Assembly: GCA_030141605.1 (NCBI GenBank)
Contig: JAQGDQ010000419.1
Coordinates: 64,001 to 102,500, forward strand
Length of the DNA stretch: 38,500 nucleotides
Source of the DNA: Tubiluchus corallicola
Lineage: Eukaryota; Priapulida; Priapulimorpha; Priapulimorphida; Tubiluchidae
Direction: 5' to 3'
The translations under genes and the position numbers were made by a program. Below, piece after piece: positions 21,801 through 33,400 of the stretch (position 1 is the first letter of the stretch; each line of letters starts with the position of its first letter). The notes below the pieces were generated by a model. The model had not been told where the DNA came from. It searched no databases and saw only the letters and a list, made by a program, of their open reading frames with translations.

Positions 21801-24800
21801 TGTGGAGTAGAAAGATAGCATTTCATATGAAGTAAACTAAAAGCTGGATTTTTTTGTTATTTTTGATTGTCTGCTGTTTTGTGTCTTATAGGACAGTGGA
21901 GATTATCCATTAATCATGACTGGACCAACGTGGAAGAAATTTCGTACAAGTTTTTGCGAGTTTGTACAGGTTCTGGTGCGGCAGTGTCAGTACAGCATCA
22001 TTTATGATCAGTATCTGATGGATAATGTTATTTCTTTACTCACCGGCCTGTCTGATTCACAAGTGCGGGCATTCCGACATACGAGCACGTTAGCTGGTGA
22101 GCGCTACATCGTAAAAATGTGTTCTTACGTTTTGAGTTTATCGTTATAAATAGTTCTGCCTTTGTGTATTATTTGTGCATTTACAATCTGTGAATGAATC
22201 ATATTATTCATGTTTTCTTGTCTAACAATCAAGAATAGTTGTAATTAAAACATTCTCTGGCATCAAACTTTAATTGCATTCGTGTCTATGTGGGTAGTAT
22301 TAATTGATTATGCAATAATTTGAGTGCATTGTTGTGATTTCATTAGCTCTGCATTTTTAACAGTTGCCATGATTTTGAGTTTTTCATTCATATTGATGGT
22401 ATAGCTTTCTTGGCAATTGTGCTATTTTACTAACAGAGACTTTGCTGCTCTTGAGAAAACATTGTAGTAGTGTCAGTTTGATGATTTGATTGCAATTACA
22501 GTAATGAAGTTGATGTCAGCATTGGTGGACGTTGCTCTTAGTCTTAGTGTGAACAGAGATTTTACTCAGCGTCAGTACGAAGCGGAGCGTCAAAAAAGCC
22601 AAAACAAGCGAGCGACGGAGCGGCTGGAGATTTTAATGGCAAAGCGGCGGGAGGTTTGTAGCTTCTTCATTGTGTTTCTCGCATTGAAGAATGATGCGCG
22701 TATTTGATATTTTACGTGTTTGAAGTGAAATACTGCGTTAGTTATGAATTTTTGTATTTTTAGCTGGAAGAAAATACTGAAGAAATAAAGAATATGTTGA
22801 CTTACATGTTCAAATCAGTCTTCGTACATCGCTATAGGTATGCTAATTTTTGTTTTCTTGACTCTAAATTGCTTTAAATGTGTTGCATTTAATTCATTTT
22901 GGTCGAGAAAGCGTGTTTAGTTTGTAAGTGTCATCAGCTGAATAACGAATGTTTTCTAAAACGTCTGCTGTATAAACTGGGTCTGTTTTGCTTTAAATAA
23001 TGTTTTTAATTGCTTCAGGGACACACTGCCAGACATTAGAGCTATATGCTTGGGAGAGATTGGATTTTGGATGAAGAAGTTTCCTAACATGTTTCTTGAT
23101 GACGGTTATCTCAAATACATCGGTTGGACACTTCACGATAAGGTCGGTTCTCCTGTTTCGACACTAGAATTTTTTCTCATTGCATTCTAAATAATGTAAA
23201 AATAAATGTGATTGTTGTTGATTGTTTGTAAGTGTTTTTCATCGCCATGTTAAATAATGTTTTCTGAATGTCTGATTTCTTGATAGGTTGGTGATGTGAG
23301 GCTCAAGTGTTTGAATTCTCTTATCCCCCTGTATGAAACAGATGAACTTGCACCAAAAATGGAACTCTTTACCAACAAGTTCAAGGTTTGTTGTTGTGAA
23401 TGACTTTTCTACGAGTTGACGATTGTTTACTATGTTTAACTGTGTAGATTTTACAAGCTTGGTCGTTTTAGCGGAGTGGTGAGCTTAATTTACTGCTGTT
23501 AGCCAACTTTGCTCCGTTAGGTTTTGTTCAGTAGGTTTCCAGTAATGTTCCGTTACAGTTGCCTTGACTAAAATGTTTTTTGTCATCTCTTGTATACTGA
23601 GTTTATGATTTTAAGTGCTTCTATTGTTGGAGCATTATAGTTGAATAAAGAATCGTGGTGATAATGATAATACAGTCATACCTCCATTGTCGAACGTCTC
23701 CGTACTCGTACAAATCTGTTTTCAACCAGAAAATTCGAGTTGAAATTGTCTCCGTTCTAGACCAGAATTTCGGTACTTAACCAACCGCCAAACACGTGGT
23801 GAACGCACGCGCGGCGAGCAGAGCCGAGCGTGATCGACTGCACCTGAGAGTAGTGACGCACAACATTTGAATCGCCTAACATCGCTAAATGCTTTCTATG
23901 CTTATTTTTCTTCGCTTTTTCCGTGCAGGAATAATTATGTTTTTCTTTCAAAGTAATTCTATTATGTTTTTCTTACCAATTATATCATATCTACTGTTTG
24001 AATAAACATTTTTGCATTATTATATTTTGTTTTACTACATTTGGTACAGTTCATTTGGTGCTTGAGAACGGATTATTTGGTTTTACATTATTTTGTTATG
24101 AGAATAAATGATTCGGTACTCAACCAAAGCGGTTTTCAAGCTTTTTTAAGAACAAATTGTGGTCAAAAACAGAGGTACTATTGTAATAAGAACAACAACG
24201 ATTGTTTAAGTAAAGTCGTCAGATGAGTAATTAACAGAAGCTCAAAGAGCTTTTTGCCGACTGTAAATAGCAATTTTAGAATTGAATAGCAGAAAGTATT
24301 GTTACCTTGCTTTTGCAGTAAATATTATGCACCAGGCAGGGAAGGAGCTACCATTTTTAAGTCTTTGGTATGACCCAGCCTTAGTATCGAACTCATTACT
24401 TCCCAGAGGGAAAGCTGACACGTTACCAACTAGATTATATTGTCTGGTAATTGTCTATACCATCTGATGCAGGGCTGTTTTCTCAAAATTGTTATATAGA
24501 TTGTTGGAGTCTTAAATATGTAGTGTATTTAATGTATTTACTTGTGGTTTCAGGATAGAATTGTATCTATGACGTTGGATAAGGAATATGACGTAGCTGT
24601 GCAGGGAGTCAAACTTGTCATTGCTATTCAAAAGTAAGAGAAGCATTTAGTTTTATACAAATAAGTGATTTATTTCTGAGGTATCACAATCTAATTAGAG
24701 TAAATGAATTATCACTGGCATCGTAGTTAGCCATTGTTATCAAACCGTCATAACTTTTCTAAAATTCTTATCGATAATGGCAAATGAGTTTTGTAAAAAA

Positions 24801-26949
24801 GTTCAGGAACTGCACAGCAGTTGATGGTTTATTAACCCGTTCCATGAGCAGGTTACTGGTATTGAACATGTTCAGTAAATTTCACTTGGTGCTGATAGCC
24901 TTCATAAGAGCTGTCTGTATTCAGGTGCCTAACTCTTTTCCAATAGAATTCTTATGAAAATGTTGTAAAATATTTACAGAATTATTCCTAGTGTTATGAA
25001 ACGGTGATTAAATTGATAATATATGAAAGTATTATAGAATAAATGGTTTTCTAGTTAAGAAACAGACATAGTTTCAATGTAAGAGTTAATATAAACATAA
25101 TAAGACAGTTTTGTTTAGTTTATGCTTGAATTATTGATTGAATATTGGACAAGATGTGTAACAGATGTACAAAGAGTGTTTTGTGTGTTATTACTAAACA
25201 AATGTCTCATAATAAAAAGGCTGACATAAGATGGCAGACACTGACTGCATTCATTATTTACCGTTTAATGTCACATGGTCTGCTAAGAAATGCAGTTTTG
25301 TGAGATTAGCTGGGGCAGATGCTTTTGTTTTATACAGAGTAATGTAATTATAATACTTATTAAACATGTTCTGTGATTCTGCTTTTGTCTAGGCACCACA
25401 AAGAAGTGTTGAATGATAAAGACTGCGAACACGTGTACGAGTTGGTTTACTCATCTCACAGACAGGTGGCGCAAGCGGCCGGTGAATTCTTGAACGAGAA
25501 ACTGTTCATCATTGACGAAGACCTGCCGGTGACGAAGTCGAAGCGCGGAAAGAAGCGAAGTCGCCATACTCAGCTCGTGAGAGACTTGGTTCAGTTTTTC
25601 ATCGAATCCGAGGTAAATTTCTATGAGCTTAATCCATGATTCATTTCAAAACAATTGATTGATTTCATCGTAATCACGTTAATTGAAACATAAAACGAAA
25701 TGCAAATATATAGTCAGGTGTAAGAAACAATTGTGCGAAAATGATTGCTTTTATTTAAAGAAAATAATACAGGGGCACCTAACAAGGCGTGGCTTATGGA
25801 AGGACACCCTTCAGTTACTTTATAAGAATTTTAGAGATTTTAAAGTGTTAGTTTTTAGAAAACAATTATTTATTGGCCTTGTCTTTTTTAATTTACTGTG
25901 TCTTTTAACAATTGTTAATTGTTATCTCATGCTGCTTTCTGTCAAAAAATCAATAAATAAACACGTTTAGGTAAAACACTGCTATTAAATAATTAATTGC
26001 TTAATAGCTTTCAATGAAATCAAATCGCAAAAATTCTAGGGTTGAATGTGAAAGCTGTGTCAAGGAATTACAGGACATTGACTCGATCAAAAATCGATAA
26101 TCTGTTTTTTGTTATTTATCAAAAACTGGGTAAGATGACTTTGAAGAGAGGCTGCAATCCTACGGACCTTCCTCTTGCTATATTAGATATATCTTACAGT
26201 ATTTAGATATGATAAAAGTTTAGCTCACGATTTTGTTTGCAAAAATTGTAGTATCAGTTCTAAGTGTTTGATAATGATTTGCTTACTGAACTTTTTGTTT
26301 TAGCTACACGAGCACGGCGCATATTTAGTCGACAGTTTAATTGACACTAATCCAATGATGAAGGATTGGGAATGCATGACGGATCTCTTGCTGGAAGAAC
26401 CGGGCAAGGGAGAGGAAGGTACGCATTCATGTTGATGGTCAATGAGAATGGAAATACTTGTAATTATCGCCGGAAAAACTTCTCTAGTATATGTTGCTTC
26501 ATGGAGTGTTTGAAAATATTTCACTTATTTTTGCTGGGTATAGTATTATTCGGCAATGTGGTGTTTGTAAAACTGATACAGCTTGTTTTGCCGACACTCA
26601 TAGTATTATGTTAGTTTACTTGAGCAGGAATAATGGGTACTCCAACTTCATCTAATCTAAACGAAAACGAGTGTTTTATTTAAGGCATTACCTTTTTAAC
26701 GTTATCAAAAGTTTCGTTTTTAATATTCAGTACTATGGCTAAAAGTCCAAAAATAGTACAATGTAGATGTAAGCTCGGTTTCAAAAAATTGTAGAGGTAA
26801 AAACTCAACATTAAACACTATTTACCTAAATTCATAGAAACAGAAGCCCACACACAGAAGTAATGTCGAGTAAAATATTAATTTTGGATTTGCAAGTTAA
26901 TGAGTTAACCACATTACATACCATCCCTCCCTCTCTTTTTATCACTACA

Positions 26950-27019
<70 letters not shown>

Positions 27020-27148
27020 TCTCTTTCTCTCACTCTTTCTTTCTCTCTCCCCCTCTCTCTTTTTCTCTCTCTCTTTCTTTCTTTCTCTCTTTCTCTCCTT
27101 TCTCTCTCTCTCTCTCTCCCTCACTCTCTCTTTCACCCTCTCTCTCTC

Positions 27149-27206
<58 letters not shown>

Positions 27207-27391
27207 TCTCCCTCTCTCCCTCTCTCCCTCTCTCCCTCTCTCCCTCTCTCCCTCTTTCTCCCTTTCTCTCTCTCTCTCTCTCGCTCCCTCTCCGTCTCCC
27301 TCTCTATCTCTCTCCCTCTCTCTCTTCCTATCCCTCCCTCCTCCTCTCTCTCTCTCTCTGTCTCCCCCCTCTCTCTCTCTTACCTTTTCTC

Positions 27392-27485
<94 letters not shown>

Positions 27486-30400
27486 TTTCTCTCTCCTTTT
27501 CTCTATCTCTCTCTCTTTCTCTCTCTCTCTCTCTTTGTCTCTCTCTCTCCCTCCCTCTCTCGTCTCAATTCTGCTCTACTAAATTGTCTGCAGCTATTTT
27601 TTCCCAGCTTGTTACCAAATTTCATTCTTTTACACCTCTCTTGATGCAAAGACACATTTACCTTGATTTACATTAGTACAGTCGTCCGCAGTTTGTTAGC
27701 AGAAAATGTAAAATTTGATGTTTTTATGCAGCTCTGAGTCTGTTAACGTTTAGTTGTTTGTTGTAGCACTTGAAGACAAATACGAGACAAGTCTCATTGA
27801 GATCATGGTGTGCTGCGTGAAGCAGGCCGCTACTGGAGAGCCACCTGTAGGACGAGGACCAAATCGCAAATTTTCTATAAAAGAGCAGAAACAAATATTA
27901 GATGATAAAATCAAGTTAACAGAGCATTTTATACAAACTTTACCACAGCTTTTACAAAAGGTAGAATCTGCTGTATTGTATTTTAAACGTGTTACATAGC
28001 AGTTAAGTGTGGACTTGTTCATTTTTTGTTCTTGTTTATTTTGATACATGTACAAAAATGCCTTGAAGACTGTCTCATTATGCAGTGGGTCACTGCGACA
28101 TTTTACAGAATAATAGTTGAATATATTCCGCATTGGTTGGTTAATATTCTGCCTCTTCACTGTAACATTATATTCAAACTCGCAAAAAAATTTTGATGAT
28201 ATGGCATTTATGAAGTCAAATATTTTCTCACATCAAGCTAAAATGTAGACAAATTTTTGTTATGCTCTAGTTCATCCTAATTGTGGCAGTTTTCTAAACA
28301 TGAATTTACTGGTACGTACAGGCTGCTCGTGAAATACCTTCCCACTTTTGTTCTGCTCATGCCAATATTACTCATGAATTTACTGGTACGTACAGGCTGC
28401 TCGTAAAATACCTTCCCACTTTTACATTCTCACTTCTAGCCAGATTAGATAAACTGAATAATTTCAGTTTCATCTCTCATATGCTTTTCTGATGGTCACA
28501 TGTGTTTGCTTACATGCGAACTTGACTAAGTTCTTGTGCAGTTTCCCTACCTCTATGTGTCTCATCACAGAGCCGTTGTCCTTCGTAATGAGATATTAAT
28601 GATAGGTAATAAGGTAATAAGATTGGTAATATGGTCTCACATTAACTAAGTACTTGCCGTTTAGTACTAGATTTCTTTTCCAAAAAAAACTGAAAATATA
28701 TGCAGGTGAAAACAATTTCAATCATAAAAACACTATTATCTGCTCATTTCTCTTACAATTTACTTAAGTTTAAATTCAATTTTCTCTGCAATTTCTATGT
28801 TAGCAATTATTTTAGCACTACAATTTTTAAAACAATATTAACTTCAGTTTCTATAGCAAGTTTAGTTGTAATTGATAGGTCGGTAGAGGGTAAATTTGCC
28901 ACGAAAAATGTCTCAAGATGGAATTAGGTTTTGTGTAGAATGTTCTCGAAGGCAAAGTTTTAAAAGTAAACGTTTGTAGCAAATGTATGTTCTATTTTGC
29001 AGTATATCACAGATGCAGATAAAGTATCAAATCTCATGCTCATTCCTCAGTATTTTGAACTGGAAATCTACTTGTCGAGTCGGCAGGATAAGGTGAGTGG
29101 GTTACATTATGCTTCCGCCTATCTGCTTGCCAACCGATTCCCCCCCCCATCTGCTTGCCAACCGACCCCCCCCCCCATCTGCTTGCCAACCGAGATTTTT
29201 CTCTTTAGTTGCTAGAATATGCAGATTTGAAGCAGCTGATGCAGGATGGGATTGTTCCTCTTGATCGCTCTTCTCACACGATTTTCCCCTTCTTCTCCGA
29301 TGGATCTGCTGCTTGAAAGAACCCTTTTGTTTTTACCCATTGTTTGTACTTCATGCGACTGCAAACAATGCCTTAGCCGATTCCATTCTTTATTTAAATA
29401 GCCTGCTGCGCCATTAAAAATTTTAATGATTTGATAGTCAACTTTTCCGTAACTGCTCACTGAAGTTATGAAAATAAAAACATAAAGTAAATTCCGAACA
29501 AGCGAACAATTCTCTTTATAACAAATTAAATTTTACCCAAAATTTAATTTGTTATAAAAATTATCTCATTGCTTTTGTGCCAAATGACATCAATAAATAG
29601 ACGCGCCACAAAAAAGTACATTTTTTATTAAATTTTAGCATTTTTAATGCGGCCCTTCCAGTGTTTTAAATTTTACGCCAAATGTACAGTAAATAAAATA
29701 ACATAAAGTGCAGCCATCTAGTGCAAGAAATGGAGATTCTAGAATGACAGATTTCACAAATACAGTCGCAATAAGAACATGCGGCGTTGCTCAGGTTGTT
29801 GCTAGATGCGAAATCACGTGACTTTACTGCATTCTTCCTGCCATCTAGCGAACCTTTAATAAATGAAGTGCGCAATGCTGTGTACCGATTTGCAGTTGAT
29901 GTGGAAAGAAAATCATTTCAAGATAATTTTTAGAATATTTGATAAAGCTCTTAGCATTTATGATGACAGCTGCGTTAAACCAAGTTGTTTTTTCTTCTGT
30001 GTTTCCCACAATGCAACTCGCGCGTCGAAATCAAGAATTCTCCGTGCACTTTTTCAGAATCTGGAGTTATTATTACGGCTCATACACGAGATCGTATTGA
30101 GGCACACAAGTACTGAAGTGTTAGAAGCCTGCGCTAAGACGTACGAGATGTTGTGCAGCGAGGAACTTGCGATACGGGGAAAGTGTGACGTTCAACGAGC
30201 CACTTTGTTGGACACGTTAATGGAAAAGTTTAGAGAGGCCTATCAAAGCTTTGTTGAGGAGGTAACATTTCTAAGTTTTGTTAGCAGAATAAATATTTGA
30301 ATATTTTTCGTTTTATTACAAATTTATTTGCTGACTTCGTCATGAAGTCTTAATTAATCTTTGCGAAGTCGTCATTAATCTGTGAAGTTCAGCAATTGAC

Positions 30401-33400
30401 TTTTACAAGCATTGCGGGATAATTATGACTATATTGTATTTCAATATTTTATAATAAACATTCAAATGTATATCGTCATGTTTCGTTCTGTGTTTTCTAC
30501 GCCATTCGCTTTTGCTTGTTTCTTGCTTTCCTAACAAAACTGTGACCATGCCGTGTTTGTTAATTCCAGGGTGAAGAAGTAGACGATGATGAAGAATATG
30601 CGCTAGCGGCAAGCTTGAAACGTATTGTCGCATTTGCTAACTGCCACGATATGACCGGCTGTGGATTGTGGGATGCTCTGCTTGCTCTGGTTAAAGCTGC
30701 AACTGAGGACAAAAACATCCCAGACAATGTGAGTTTTGAACCGAAAACCTCTCATTTTTTGATTTTGGAGTTATGTCAAAGAGCTTTCTTGGAAGTACAC
30801 AACTCTGTTTTTTATCTTCTTTATTCAGATGTTCTGAATGTGAATTTTTTGCACAAAACCAAAGAGTAGTGCATTGTTAAAATTAGTGTTTACGTGTTTA
30901 ACAAAAATCAAACTCGGGTACTCCATTCTTTATACCTGTCCAGACAACTCCTGTACCCTATTCTTTATAGCAGTCGGGACCCGGGTACCCGATTATAAAG
31001 ATTCAGCGGCAGTGAAGAAGTTGTAATCATTTATATTCACAATAAAACAACCACTGGTCTATTTTGACTAACTGCACTGTTATATTAACGACAAGCATTC
31101 ATTTATTACATCCCGAAAGCCTTAACACACGAGCTGCAAGTCGCGAAAGTTAGTGTTTTCCCCACACAAGGAATTTAACTGTGTTTTATCACGTGGTTTT
31201 ATCTGCCAGACCTTAATTACTTCATTGCGTGCTTTGTCGACGAGTTAGCTAGGTCAGCTTAGGTAGTACCGCACTGAACGCTATTAATACAGCGTAGGGA
31301 TTAGGGGAATAAAATAATCTATATCATCTTTGTTATGAGCTATTTAATTTAACAATCCGTTTATTCGTGTCTCTGTTAATGGCCTGAACTAGCTTGTTAA
31401 AGGTTAATTAACATTTTTCATTTGGAAAATTAACCACTTGGTAAAGATAGTTTGTTTTTTGTAAGTCCACCCCTACAGCAAAAGTGACTTGATCTGCCGT
31501 CTTTCTACTGGCTGTTGGCCTGGCACACTGCCAAAGCAGCAGTTTAATAGTTTACTAGCAGGTACCTACTGTAAAAGTGCACAGCAGAAGGTGGCATTTA
31601 AATTTCAATTCTCTAACAATGGATATCATGTTACAAATAATGTCTGCATTTTCATTGTTCTAACCCAGTAGAAATTTAGGCTCGGTAATAAATAATACGG
31701 GTGATTACTCACCCGATGGAAAGACTAGTTAAAATAACAGTTATAAGGAAAATGATTCTTGCTGCATGATTATTTTTTGCACTATATCGACTCTTTATTT
31801 TTTTCTAAAAAATTGTTTAAAATTATTATTTTGAACTTTGCCTTATTGCATAATATGTACAAAGACTTTATTTTCAGATATTATGCAAGTCAATCAATTG
31901 TTATGCTTTGCTGTTGGACTGGGAACTACAAAATCTTGATGATAATAATCCAGATAAGGTAACTGTTTATTCACAGTCTTAAATCTGGTAACAGTAAGGT
32001 GAATAAGGTAAATAAATACCAAATCTGGTAAATAAGGTAACAGTAAATAAATCTGTTATTAATATTAGCAATGTAGGTAAGTACTTTGTTACTTACAAAC
32101 ATTTATGTAAAAGTTAGTGTTCACCTGTTATATTTGTAAGCGTTTAATCATTTTATAGCAATTATTTATATATTTTTGTATGTGTGTAGGTGGTACAGTA
32201 GTATTATTACCTGTAGCCAATTTACAAACACATTAAACTGCTGATTGCATTAATTTGAACTCGTTGTTTTTTTTCAGAATTTAATGAAACAACTGAAGAA
32301 AAATCTGCACGAGTTCATGAGTCTTTGTCGCTCTCTGATGCTGTCGGCAAATGATGCTGTGGAGGAAGAGGTAACTATGGCAACATCAGTCGCATGGCTA
32401 GTGTCAATGTTTTTGCTGGCGAGGTTGTCACACTGTTATTAGAAAGTTCTACAGAGTGTTAATGAAAGATCTATTAATGCAGTATGGTTGGTCCATGGGC
32501 ATCCGCGGGGGGTGGCAAACAGGTCACTTGCCGCACCCTGGATCAGGTCTTCTAATGTAGGGCAAGGTTGGAACCTTATAATTAATTCCCTAAGGAGTGT
32601 CGGGACTCGGAAATTTCTGTTCTCTGCCTCACTCAGTAGTATGGTAAATTACTTGGTATAAGCTATTACCACTCTGGCTTAAGACGCCAAGCCTGGGGGT
32701 CATGCAGTCACTACGAACAGTGACAGCTTAGGACGAATCACAACCTCTGATACAAAAGAAAGCAGTAACGTCTTCAACGGCGACAAAACGATGCCGTCTC
32801 GGGTCATATCAATTCATGTTTATCAATTCGCTTTTATCCGAAAGGTTTTTTCTCCCTCTTTCTGAATCGGAATTTTTATGATTTTTGCTCACAAGAACTT
32901 ACGAGAACTCAAATCCTCTCCTCTCTTAACCCAGGAAAAACCGTGGAGCACTCTGCTCATGAATATTACTTTCACCATTAATTATATAATGAAGTTCTTT
33001 TCATTTAAACCCCTGAATCAGTTTGATGTCACACAATCTTTTTTTATGGATAATTTTAAGCATCAAATGTGATAGCAGGAGTATATCCTTTTGCCCCCCG
33101 CCCTCCTCAAGTTGCAGTGGACCCCCCTTTGGTTGGTCGGAATCATTACTATATTAATGAGCAATGAGTAGCATCTCCAATTTCTAGTCCCCATCCGATT
33201 CCAAGACAAACACACTACTGTTTTGTTTATTGATGTTTTACAATAACAAACGATGTGAAGTCATTATATTTGAAAATTGCATTATGATTAATAGTCTGTA
33301 AAGCACACATTTCAATGTGTCACATCTATATGCCGACGCTGTAAAAGAAAAACAAATGCCATGGCTCAGAAGATACATTGTTATGATCTACTCGTAAAAC

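Larger units (their letters stand above)
23386..24553 (+). other. STAG intron 8
   Basis: Contains a Tigger/pogo-like MITE (23673-24183) and SINE copy 2 (24340-24447). Confidence 0.75.
29093..30057 (+). other. STAG intron 13
   Basis: Contains a C-run tandem repeat (29121-29194) and a perfect hairpin (29517-29556). Confidence 0.75.

Noticed and set aside
25683-25970. 95-codon plus-strand frame after STAG exon 10
   Set aside because: Lies wholly within an intron whose borders are fixed by conserved exons 10 and 11; no motif.
26863-27582. 239-codon plus-strand frame, nearly all Ser and Leu
   Set aside because: It is the translation of the CT repeat; any frame of such a tract stays open.
27750-28160. 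136-codon minus-strand frame
   Set aside because: Antisense shadow of STAG exon 12.
29212-29460. 82-codon minus-strand frame in STAG intron 13
   Set aside because: No family resemblance or neighbouring exons; within chance expectation.
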